A DNA stretch of 64,000 nt from Bacteroidales bacterium (GTDB lineage: Bacteria; Bacteroidota; Bacteroidia; Bacteroidales; Rikenellaceae): assembly GCA_910575495.1 (NCBI GenBank), contig CAJTFS010000003.1:1-64000 (forward strand). Reading direction: 5' to 3'. Below are positions 1-8,298 of this stretch, piece after piece. Under the pieces are notes generated by a model. The model worked only from the letters and a program-made list of their open reading frames with translations. It did no database searches and had not been told where the DNA came from. Numbering within the stretch: position 1 is the first letter of the stretch; each line of letters begins with the position of its first letter. The translations under genes were made by a program, and so were the position numbers.

Positions 1-1
1 C

Positions 2-133
2 TATGAGATGCTACAATTGGTAAGTGTTTCTCTTACAGAGACTTTACCGCTTGGGGAACTCTTTGACAAACCTAACAACAATATTATCAATGAGCTTGAT
101 GATTCAAGTGAACCAAATTTGTTTAATTGTTAA
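2..133 (+). CDS. C-terminal end of a transposase (IS4-like), partial
   Basis: An open frame enters from the left edge of the window and stops at 131-133. Its last 43 codons end in a pattern (LVSVSLTETLPLGELFD, then a short N- and D-rich tail ending SEPNLFN) that resembles the C-termini of Bacteroidales IS4-type transposases. The rest of the gene is outside the window, so catalytic residues cannot be checked. Its stop codon overlaps the 3' end of the disrupted ABC-3C middle-component frame on the other strand. This fits an insertion sequence that landed in that gene. The family call comes from recall of similar tails and is uncertain. Confidence 0.4.
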   Translation, partial: YEMLQLVSVSLTETLPLGELFDKPNNNIINELDDSSEPNLFNC

Positions 134-398
134 ACTTATATAAACCGTCCACAATTTTTAGTGGACACACATGATATGGATTAGATAATTTTCTAATATA
201 TCTTTTACGATATGATATAACTTCATCAAAATCTCGACCAAGACGTATTTCATGAATCTTATATGGAAAAAGAATATAGAAATCCCAAATCCTTAAACGA
301 TCAAGTTCCAGAATTTCATTTTCATGCAATCGTTTTAAAATATGAATTATTCGATATATACAATGATACATATCAAATACCTGATTATACATCGCCAT
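123..398 (-). pseudogene. ABC-three-component system middle component, truncated
   Basis: This 91-residue frame has the hallmarks of ABC-3C middle-component proteins: an N-terminal Y-H-C-I-Y-R-I helix, a D-R-L-R-I-W-D-F-Y-I-L-F-P core and a later N-P-Y-H motif. The family is usually clearly longer, so the protein appears cut off soon after N-P-Y-H. The cut falls where the transposase fragment begins, so the last 12-15 residues probably come from the inserted element. The start codon (398) overlaps the end of the upstream CTD gene by 14 nt, indicating translational coupling. The partner ABC ATPase would be expected further left and is not visible. The family assignment is from motif recognition only. 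Confidence 0.6.
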
Positions 399-966
399 AA
401 TTTGTCCAGTTTATATGACATCTACCTGTTAAATAATATACCATCCCCAACACATCTTCCGCATCATAGCACAAATAATTATCATCAGCTCCTTCTACAT
501 TGAGTTTTTGAACTATAGGCTCAATAACCATTTTACCAACCGATGTAAAGATTGTATTTTTATCTACATTACTATCAATCAATGGTTTTATATAATCATT
601 AAACTTCAATAATATTTCAGCGAATAAATGAGAATTTATCCATTGTGCAGATTCGTAATATTTGTACTTCTCTTGTTTCTTTGCAAACTTTTGTTTTTGC
701 CTAAGAGCCAATGCTATTTCATTTTTATTTCGCCCCCCATCTGTTAGTTTTTCCTCCAATCCCTTTGTTCCATCTAAAATCGTCTCAAAGTAATCCAAGT
801 CTTCTATAGTCTTATTATATCGTTGATCAAGTTCAACTTCCTCTGCTAAACGAAGAAATTTACGTTGATACCAAGTAACTTGAGGCAAATAGTTCTTATA
901 TATATCACGTCCTGCAACATCTCCTCCTGCTGAAATGTTCGACTGTTTAGTGATACTCTCTATCAT
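385..966 (-). CDS. ABC-three-component system C-terminal-domain protein
   Basis: The 193-residue protein begins with a short glycine-rich motif (S-N-I-S-A-G-G-D-V-A-G-R-D-I, about residues 9-22). A helical, charged middle follows (about 30-150). It ends in E-D-V-L-G-M-V-Y-Y-L-T-G-R-C-H-I-N-W, a tail typical of ABC-3C CTD proteins. In these predicted conflict systems the CTD usually carries an effector at its N-terminus and works with a middle component and an ABC ATPase. Here no effector domain is fused. Instead a separate 57-residue membrane protein with the same glycine motif is encoded 4 nt upstream. The operon is AT-rich, unlike the chromosome core, suggesting transfer. Activity is unlikely because the next gene is truncated. 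Confidence 0.65.
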   Translation of the reverse strand: MIESITKQSNISAGGDVAGRDIYKNYLPQVTWYQRKFLRLAEEVELDQRYNKTIEDLDYFETILDGTKGLEEKLTDGGRNKNEIALALRQKQKFAKKQEKYKYYESAQWINSHLFAEILLKFNDYIKPLIDSNVDKNTIFTSVGKMVIEPIVQKLNVEGADDNYLCYDAEDVLGMVYYLTGRCHINWTNYGDV

Positions 967-1028
967 CGTTTTAATTTGTTATATCACGTCCTGCAACATT
1001 TCCTCCTGCTGAAATATTCGACTGTTTA
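901..1028. repeat. 49-bp direct repeat encoding the shared glycine motif
   Basis: Copies lie at 901-949 and 980-1028 and differ at two positions. Each is read in the same frame and encodes the S-N-I-S-A-G-G-x-V-A-G-R-D-I motif at the end of the small membrane protein and the start of the CTD protein. Recombination between the copies would remove 79 bp and join the two proteins in frame. Confidence 0.85.
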
Positions 1029-1144
1029 GTCGTAGTATTGTTACAATTTTTCTTTTCAAAAAGACGAACACTTATTCCTCCAGCTATCAGCCCTATAATA
1101 GCGGAAATAATAGCATCCAAATGATTAGCCAAAAACTGATTCAT
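971..1144 (-). CDS. Small single-pass membrane protein of the ABC-3C operon
   Basis: A 57-residue protein starts at 1144 and stops 4 nt before the CTD gene. Residues about 10-27 (D-A-I-I-S-A-I-I-G-L-I-A-G-G-I-S-V) form one transmembrane helix, followed by a basic stretch. Residues about 40-55 carry Q-S-N-I-S-A-G-G-N-V-A-G-R-D-I, almost the same motif as the N-terminus of the next protein. At the DNA level the two copies match at 47 of 49 bases. The protein may be the membrane effector or anchor of the system, separated from its CTD. That role is inferred from the shared motif and spacing. No homologue was identified. Confidence 0.6.
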   Translation of the reverse strand: MNQFLANHLDAIISAIIGLIAGGISVRLFEKKNCNNTTTKQSNISAGGNVAGRDITN

Positions 1145-1208
1145 AATTATATCTATTTTTAAATTACATCCAACTTAGAGAACTAACACCACGATTTACG
1201 CGTAATTA

Positions 1209-1216
1209 CAAAGTTA
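1209..1216 (-). promoter_or_regulatory. Candidate -7 box for the ABC-3C operon
   Basis: TAACTTTG on the minus strand matches the Bacteroidetes TAnnTTTG -7 consensus and lies 65 bp upstream of the small membrane-protein start. No -33 TTTG or TTG sits at the usual spacing of about 19 bp. Confidence 0.4.
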
Positions 1217-1294
1217 ATATTCCTCATGCAACCTAATGACTCAATTAACATACTTGGTACAAGTATTTAAACTCAGTCTATTTGCTAGCTAAGC

Positions 1295-2668
1295 CTATCT
1301 TGTCAATTCAACAACATCTTCCGGCAACATTGCATTCCCAGCATCATCTTTCGGAGCGTTCTTAAAGAACAGCACCGGAACAATAATATAATTCTTGGCA
1401 AACGGCAGCAGATTAGCCTTGCGGAGAAGTTCGGCTGTTAACTGTTTCCCATTCTCTCGAGTTGTCCATTTGCATTCGCCAACCAGCAGATACTTTTTAT
1501 TAGGCGATTCAGCCATTACATCGAACTCGACCTGTTCCGGCTTCTTATCCTCATTGAGCACAGAACCCCACCAGCGTTTTGCCTTGCCATAAACCACTCC
1601 ATTGACAAGATTTCCTGTTACGGCATCCCGACACAGTTTTTCCCATTGCATACTCACATACTCAGAGAAATGAGCAGTTAAAGCCTGTTCTATAGGTAAG
1701 CGACGACCAAGTTCAATGAACGAACGGTTAGGAACAACAAACTGATAGTAGAATGCCATAAATGGATCGGCTATCTTATAGAGGCTCTTTTTCGCATTCT
1801 TTTCATCAATACCGAACGGAACATCTTTTTCCAAGAATCCGAGATCGATAAGTTTCTTCAACGGACGCGACAGATTGGTTGCCGGCTCATTGCATCGTGC
1901 AGCAATCTCGGAAAGCCGGTTTGCACCAGTCCCAATATAAGACATGATCGTTGAAGTCTTGACAATATCCTTGACATCATCCTGAAACAGTTTTATAGGC
2001 TCTTCATAAAGAGTTCCATTTACAGAAAGTATATTGCGCCACAGGGCATCATCAAGCGAACTTCTGTTTTCCCTCAGTTCCCAATAACGCGGCACACCGC
2101 CCCATACGGCATACTCTTCAATGGCATTCATCGCATTAAGATGCAAAGCCTCTTGAATATACGGCAAACGTATCGGTGCAAGCCTCATTATTTCATCAGC
2201 ACGCCCATATAGAGGCGCAGTAGAATCAAGGAACAACCCATACATCATATTTTGTGATGAACCGCAAAGTACAAGGTTATACTTCAACTGCTTCTCATCA
2301 ACAAGTTTCTGCAATACAGACGGCAGCTCTGGCGATTGCTCTACAAGATACGGAAATTCATCCAAGCATAGAGTAAAACGTTTGCCTGTCCGATAATTGA
2401 CCGCGCGAAATATAGATTCCCAATCTGGATATGTCAATTTTTCGAAATCCGGAAACACTTGTGCAAGCACTTTTGCAAGCAATATCCTTTGGTGTTGGCC
2501 TTCAGAACGATCGGCAAGGAAATAAACATCCGTGTCCGACAACACCCTTTTGATAAGCGTTGACTTACCCAACCGTCTGCGACCGTACATCACGACTAAC
2601 GAGGACTTCTCTCTTGCAAGAGCATCCTTTAATCGTGCAGCTTCATCTATTCTATCAACGAATTTCAT
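1295..2668 (-). CDS. AAA ATPase with DUF234 nuclease-like C-terminus
   Basis: The 457-residue protein belongs to the archaeal-type ATPase/DUF234 family. The Walker A motif G-R-R-R-L-G-K-S-T is at residues 29-37 and Walker B L-C-L-D-E at about 100-104. A winged-helix segment follows in the middle. The C-terminal part carries a PD-(D/E)xK-like signature: D383 in E-F-D-V-M and E398-C-K in V-G-E-C-K-W. Family members are common in Bacteroidetes accessory regions and have no settled function. A role in nucleic-acid processing or defence is inferred. The gene has its own well-formed promoter. Its AT-rich composition matches the rest of the island. Confidence 0.75.
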   Translation of the reverse strand: MKFVDRIDEAARLKDALAREKSSLVVMYGRRRLGKSTLIKRVLSDTDVYFLADRSEGQHQRILLAKVLAQVFPDFEKLTYPDWESIFRAVNYRTGKRFTLCLDEFPYLVEQSPELPSVLQKLVDEKQLKYNLVLCGSSQNMMYGLFLDSTAPLYGRADEIMRLAPIRLPYIQEALHLNAMNAIEEYAVWGGVPRYWELRENRSSLDDALWRNILSVNGTLYEEPIKLFQDDVKDIVKTSTIMSYIGTGANRLSEIAARCNEPATNLSRPLKKLIDLGFLEKDVPFGIDEKNAKKSLYKIADPFMAFYYQFVVPNRSFIELGRRLPIEQALTAHFSEYVSMQWEKLCRDAVTGNLVNGVVYGKAKRWWGSVLNEDKKPEQVEFDVMAESPNKKYLLVGECKWTTRENGKQLTAELLRKANLLPFAKNYIIVPVLFFKNAPKDDAGNAMLPEDVVELTR

Positions 2669-2690
2669 ACATCTTATTTATTATGCAATG

Positions 2691-2721
2691 CAAACATAAT
2701 GTTTTTACAACATAACACAAA
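2691..2721 (-). promoter_or_regulatory. Bacteroidetes-type promoter of the ATPase gene
   Basis: On the minus strand a -33 TTTG (2718-2721) and a -7 TATGTTTG (2691-2698) are separated by 19 bp, the canonical spacing. Transcription would start about 15 nt upstream of the ATPase ATG at 2668. Confidence 0.65.
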
Positions 2722-2787
2722 ATTTTGAGCCATATTTTTTTATTTCCAAAGAGCAAATTGCAACTTATGTATAGGAGAACATGTGCT

Positions 2788-3108
2788 CTATTCCTTTTTT
2801 GAAGCTCTTTTCCTTGTTTTCAAACTCAAATCTTGCAAAGCTTTTCCCAACTCGTCTTCTTTGGCCAGCCACAGAATATCATCGTCAAGCTGTAAAGCAT
2901 ACAACACACGCAAGTAGATTCCGATGGCTACGGTCGGCGCACCTTTCTCTATTCGGGACACGGTTAATGGAGAGCAAGTGGCACGTTCAGCCACCTGAGC
3001 CACACTCAGGTTCCTGCGCAAGCGAGCCAGTTTAATCTGCTCTCCCACAACCGACATCTTCTGCTCCAATTTTCGAGGAAGTTTGGTTCCCATTGTATTC
3101 TTTGTCAT
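2788..3108 (-). CDS. HipB-like XRE-family regulator, no HipA partner
   Basis: A 106-residue protein with a helix-turn-helix at about residues 20-75 (V-G-E-Q-I-K-L-A-R-L-R-R, then C-S-P-L-T-V-S-R-I-E-K-G). The basic C-terminal tail (K-T-R-K-R-A-S-K-K-E) is typical of HipB-type antitoxins. In Bacteroidales such genes normally precede a hipA kinase. Here only about 120 bp of AT-rich sequence separates it from the next gene, the ATPase, and that gap contains no HipA. It may be an orphan antitoxin left by deletion, or it may regulate the island. It could bind the direct repeats at 3214-3295, which is inference. Confidence 0.7.
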   Translation of the reverse strand: MTKNTMGTKLPRKLEQKMSVVGEQIKLARLRRNLSVAQVAERATCSPLTVSRIEKGAPTVAIGIYLRVLYALQLDDDILWLAKEDELGKALQDLSLKTRKRASKKE

Positions 3109-3129
3109 ATTAACTCATCATATAATATG

Positions 3130-3137
3130 CAAAGATA
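3130..3137 (-). promoter_or_regulatory. -7 box of the HipB-like regulator
   Basis: A perfect TATCTTTG on the minus strand lies 21 bp upstream of the ATG at 3108, predicting a short 5' leader. No clear -33 element is present, so an activator may be needed. Confidence 0.5.
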
Positions 3138-3213
3138 TTGCTTTTTATCCATTTAATGATATGTTGCAGGTGAAAAATGCAAAATTGGGAGACATGGTAT
3201 TTAAGCGACTCTA

Positions 3214-3295
3214 CACTTTTTCAAGCGAATAAATCAGATTTGTTGCACTTTTCCCAACGAATCACCTCCATTGTACAACATTTTTTCAAGCGAAT
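3214..3295. repeat. Three phased 17-bp direct repeats
   Basis: Imperfect copies occur at 3214-3230 (CACTTTTTCAAGCGAAT), 3246-3262 (CACTTTTCCCAACGAAT) and 3279-3295 (CATTTTTTCAAGCGAAT). Their starts are 32 and 33 bp apart, about three helical turns. They lie 77 bp upstream of the -7 box of the XRE gene, consistent with a cooperative operator or activator site. Confidence 0.6.
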
Positions 3296-3739
3296 CACAG
3301 CGTAAATTACCAAAACCAACTTTACTTTATCTCCGTCCTCATATATACGTGCATTAAAGTAAAGCTAACAGAGGGAGAAAAAGAGATGGCTTCGCCATGA
3401 CTGAGTCAAATCAGACCTACAGACATTCTCTTTGGGCTGCGAAAAATAGAAATAACCTAAATCAAAAACAGAGCAAAACACAATTCCGACCAAGGCACAA
3501 AATGATGACAAAAGCCAATCCGAAAATCCATGAATCTGCCTTCCATTTTGCAGCCCGAATCGGCGAAATTATCCCTGATATGCCTTATCTTTGCGAAACG
3601 GAGATTTAAGAACAAAAGAGAGCCATTTTTCTCTTTTTTCCCTTCGTTTGAAGATAAACTAAGGTTAAAAACGTTAAATCTTCGATTTTCGGCGAAAAAA
3701 CAAGTAATTTTTTGAGCCTTCTATCTTTTAAGCCATAAA
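3296..3739. other. AT-rich non-coding end of the island
   Basis: No convincing gene is present. Short open frames here lack family features and have weak starts. A TATCTTTG box (3586-3593, plus strand) and a terminator-like hairpin (3614-3639) are visible but too close together to bracket a gene. Composition changes sharply to GC-rich after about 3,750, which may be the island border. No tRNA or obvious attachment repeat was found. Confidence 0.5.
3614..3639 (+). terminator. AT-rich hairpin followed by T tract
   Basis: AAAAGAGA (3614-3621) pairs with TCTCTTTT (3630-3637) around an 8-nt loop, followed by more T residues. It could act as a terminator, but no clear gene precedes it. Confidence 0.4.
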
Positions 3740-3783
3740 ATATTGATAGTCAATTAGCATAATATGCTGCATCGGAAGACTTT

Positions 3784-3837
3784 GCGCCCGGGGCTGGCTC
3801 GCGCTGAAAGCGCGACCCCCGCAGCCGGCCCGGGCGA
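3784..3837. repeat. GC-rich dispersed palindrome (module R5), copy 1
   Basis: An imperfect 54-bp palindrome with GC-rich outer arms and an inner 3-bp stem GCT/AGC. Related copies at 39771, 45471 and 54558 keep the arms but change both sides of the inner stem together (GCC/GGC, ATC/GAT), indicating selection for the fold. Confidence 0.75.
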
Positions 3838-4025
3838 ACGTTTTGCAAGAAAATGCGTTGTGAATAATTTCGGGCGCAGCCTGCGGGGCACGCCCGGCGA
3901 CAGCCGGATGTTTGCGGGCCTCCGCCGGCCAAGGCTGCGGCCCGCACGGCTCAAACGAGCCGCACGATACATTGACATGCGTTGCAAAAACCATTGTTCC
4001 GCACCCTCCGCGTCATTCCTCATAG

Positions 4026-4238
4026 CGATTGCTATTCGCGCCTGCTGCGGGCTACCGCAATTACACGGTGGGAGCCTTGACGAGCGTCAGTGCGGTCGGC
4101 CGTTGTTGGGGGTCGTCGTCGTTCTCGATAGGCAGCTACTTTGCGGCCAGCCTCCACGGAACTGCCACCGAAATCAGTCCGGTACATCAAGGCTATCGCG
4201 CACACGCTTTCTCCGTGCGCTGCGTCCAAGCATCTGCA
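4026..4238 (+). other. Promoterless FISUMP-like adhesin tail cassette A
   Basis: One of nine related cassettes. The open frame runs R-L-L-F-A-P-A-A-G-Y-R, then a variable core with the scaffold G-A-L ... W-G-S-S-S ... I-S-P ... R-A, and ends F-S-V-R-C-V-Q-A-S-A. This matches the C-terminal part of the FISUMP/DUF1566 C-type-lectin-like fold seen in Bacteroidetes surface proteins. There is no start codon, signal peptide or upstream domain in frame, so it cannot make a secreted protein on its own. The left flank (GCGTCATTCCTCATAGCGAT) is shared with cassette B. It sits at the island border, convergent with yidC. Confidence 0.75.
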
Positions 4239-4267
4239 AAAGTTGCCCTTTTTACCTGCCGCACTCA

Positions 4268-4304
4268 CCGGACATCGTCTCCAATAACCGGAGATGAAGT
4301 CCGG
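4268..4304. other. Nested inverted repeat
   Basis: An outer stem CCGGAC (4268-4273) with GTCCGG (4299-4304) encloses an inner stem TCTCC (4278-4282) with GGAGA (4290-4294), separated by symmetrical 4-nt internal loops. It lies just 3' of cassette A. No T tract follows, so termination is not the obvious role. Confidence 0.5.
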
Positions 4305-4372
4305 CGGCCGGCGCCACCGAAAATAACGATGACCTCAACAGCATCGGCCGGAAACCGCAAAAAGAGCCACCG

Positions 4373-4410
4373 ATAAAAACAGCAAGCGCCGCTCCTTTTA
4401 GGAGCGGCGC
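4373..4410 (-). terminator. Rho-independent terminator of yidC
   Basis: On the minus strand a 10-bp GC stem (4386-4395 with 4401-4410, loop of 5) is followed by TTGCTGTTTTTAT, about 95 nt after the yidC stop. Confidence 0.8.
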
Positions 4411-4505
4411 CGACCATTGCATGATGCAAACCGGAAACAAGACCGACCAGCCTCACCCGGACAAGCCGCGAACAAACCGCACCCGCTCCCGGATGCCGCA
4501 GAAGC

Positions 4506-6428
4506 CTACTTCTTCCTCCGGGCCTGCTGCTGGGCCTCCTGCTGGCGCAGAAGTTCTTCGTAGCGCTGCTGGAATTTCGACTTCTTGCCTTTCGATTTCT
4601 TGGCAGCATTGGCGTCCATGATCGCCTGTATCTTGCTGTCGTCGACCATGCGGCGGATGACCAGCGTCTGACCGATGGTCAGCAAGTTGGAAACCAGATA
4701 ATAGAAACACAGACCGCTGGCGTAGTCGTTGAACCAGAAGAGCAGCATCAGCGGCATCATGTAGAGCATCATGAACTTCATGCCGGCCATCTGGGGCTGC
4801 GAAGAAGCGGTCTGCTGGTAGTTGTAATAGGAATAGGCGAAGGTCGAAAGACACATCAGGAGGGCGAACAACGAAACGTGGTCGCCGTAGAACGGAATCG
4901 AGAACGGCAGGTCGAAGATGCTGTCGTAGGACGAAAGGTCGTGCGACCACAGGAACGACTGCCCGCGCAACTCGATCGAAGCCGGCAGGAAACGGAAGAC
5001 GGCGATAAGGATGGGCATCTGGATCAGCATGGGGATGCAGCCGCCCATGGGGTTGATGCCGGCCTTCTTGTAGAGCTCCATGGTCGCCTGCTGGCGCTTC
5101 ATGGCATCCTCCTGCCTGGGATATTTCTTGTTGAGCTCGTCGACCTGGGGCTTGATCAGCCGCATTTTGGCCATCGAAACGTAGCTCTTGTAGGTCATGG
5201 GCGAGATGACGAGGCGGATGAGCACGGCGAGAATCAGAATAATGACGCCGAAACTGCCGATGTAGTTGCGCAGGAAATCGAAGACCGGAATCACGCACCA
5301 GCGGTTGATCCAGCCGAAGATGCCCCATCCCAGCGGAATGAGCCGCTCCAGCGACAGCCGCTCGCCGCCGACCTCGACCTTGCGCAGGATCGAATACTTG
5401 TTGGGGCCGAAGTAGAAAGCGAAGTCGTAGCCCTGGGTCTGCACCGTGTAGGGCACCGACATAGCGGCCGAAAAACGCTTCATGCAACCGCTGCCGGGCC
5501 GCTCGGTATCGAACTTCAAGACAGCGTGCGACACATGCTGCGGCGCGATGAATACCGACGAGAAGAACTGCTGCTTGAAAGCCACCCAGTCGACCGGCTC
5601 GTCGACGTTCTCCGACTTGCTCTCCTCGCTCATGCCCAGCTCCTCGATCGAACTTGCGCCGGGGAAACGGTAGGCGACGGTGGTATACATGTTCTCGTTC
5701 TTGAACCCGCGCTCGTTCTGATAGGAGACGTTGCTCCACTCGATGCCGATCGAAGACTGGTCGGCCATGACGGGAGCCATGTTGACCATGCGCACGTTGA
5801 AGTCCACCAGGTAGTCGCGCTGGGGCGTACGCTCGTTGTGGATGAGGTATTCATACTCGAGCCAGGCACCCTCGCCGACGGGCAGACGCATCACGACGGA
5901 ATGCGTGCCGTCGGCCGACGTGCGCACGGGCTCGGCCCGGAACACATACTCCGACGTATTGATGTCGGCGGCGTGCAGGCCGTTGCGCAGGTAGAACGTG
6001 AGGGCGAATTCGGCGCTCGCAGGGTCGAAAAGCTCCACGGGGCTCTCCGACGCATAGCGGGCGTAATCCTTGAGCGTCACGCCCTTGATCTGACCGCCGC
6101 GCGTGGAGAAGAGCACCTTCATCACGTCGTTCTCCACGGTGAACTCCTCGGCCTGCGCATTCTCGGCTTCGGCGAGCAGGGCACCCACGGCCGAAACACG
6201 CCGTTCGAGCCGCTGGGTCCGGGCCGTACTGTCGGTGCGGTCGGTCGACCCGGCGACCGTCGGATCCTCCGCGACCTCGGGTTCGAGGGTCTGGCGGATC
6301 GAATCCTGGTAGGCCCGGTAGGCGGCCACTTCCTGCTGATAACGTTTCTGGTCTTGGTTCAACACATAGTAGAAACCCGCGAAGACCAGCGCGAGCACCA
6401 CGATCGTGACGATTGATTTCTTATCCAT
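4506..6428 (-). CDS. yidC: Membrane protein insertase YidC
   Basis: The 640-residue length fits Bacteroidetes YidC. It has an N-terminal transmembrane anchor (about residues 6-22), a large periplasmic beta domain (about 85-340) and the C-terminal 60KD_IMP insertase core (about 360-600). The core contains the basic loop K-S-Y-V-S-M-A-K-M-R with the conserved L-I-K-P and G-G-C-I-P-M-L-I-Q-M-P-I. The tail is rich in K, R and Q (about 610-640) and probably touches the ribosome. YidC inserts membrane proteins alone or with SecYEG. The gene is the last of the DUF349-pyrG-yidC series on this strand and ends before a strong terminator. A 238-bp spacer with no gene separates it from pyrG. Confidence 0.95.
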   Translation of the reverse strand: MDKKSIVTIVVLALVFAGFYYVLNQDQKRYQQEVAAYRAYQDSIRQTLEPEVAEDPTVAGSTDRTDSTARTQRLERRVSAVGALLAEAENAQAEEFTVENDVMKVLFSTRGGQIKGVTLKDYARYASESPVELFDPASAEFALTFYLRNGLHAADINTSEYVFRAEPVRTSADGTHSVVMRLPVGEGAWLEYEYLIHNERTPQRDYLVDFNVRMVNMAPVMADQSSIGIEWSNVSYQNERGFKNENMYTTVAYRFPGASSIEELGMSEESKSENVDEPVDWVAFKQQFFSSVFIAPQHVSHAVLKFDTERPGSGCMKRFSAAMSVPYTVQTQGYDFAFYFGPNKYSILRKVEVGGERLSLERLIPLGWGIFGWINRWCVIPVFDFLRNYIGSFGVIILILAVLIRLVISPMTYKSYVSMAKMRLIKPQVDELNKKYPRQEDAMKRQQATMELYKKAGINPMGGCIPMLIQMPILIAVFRFLPASIELRGQSFLWSHDLSSYDSIFDLPFSIPFYGDHVSLFALLMCLSTFAYSYYNYQQTASSQPQMAGMKFMMLYMMPLMLLFWFNDYASGLCFYYLVSNLLTIGQTLVIRRMVDDSKIQAIMDANAAKKSKGKKSKFQQRYEELLRQQEAQQQARRKK

Positions 6429-6666
6429 CGATTTCTTTTTCTGCTTGCATTATAGGTTAATCGGAGACATTCGCCCGAAAAGGGCCTTGCTCCGTCCTTT
6501 CCGCAGGGCTTTGTTTCCCGGCCCTGCGATGGCTCATACGGCCGGCTTCCGGTCAAGCGGCGACCGCAACGACCGGCAGCCTCAACGACCGCCGGTGCGG
6601 ATCGCATGATCCCGCCCGGCTGCTCGGGGCAACGAAGGAGGAACGGCCCCGGCGTGCCCGCATCGG

Positions 6667-8289
<1,623 letters not shown>

Positions 8290-8298
8290 GTATGGTTT

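Noticed and set aside
3397-3715. Two overlapping plus-strand frames of 61-70 codons in the AT-rich spacer
   Set aside because: No family features, no clear start context, and they overlap each other in different frames.
4878-6416. Long open frames antisense to yidC, and similar ones antisense to pyrG, metH, parC, susC and por
   Set aside because: They mirror well-supported genes and reflect GC-rich third-position bias; their translations lack recognisable domains.
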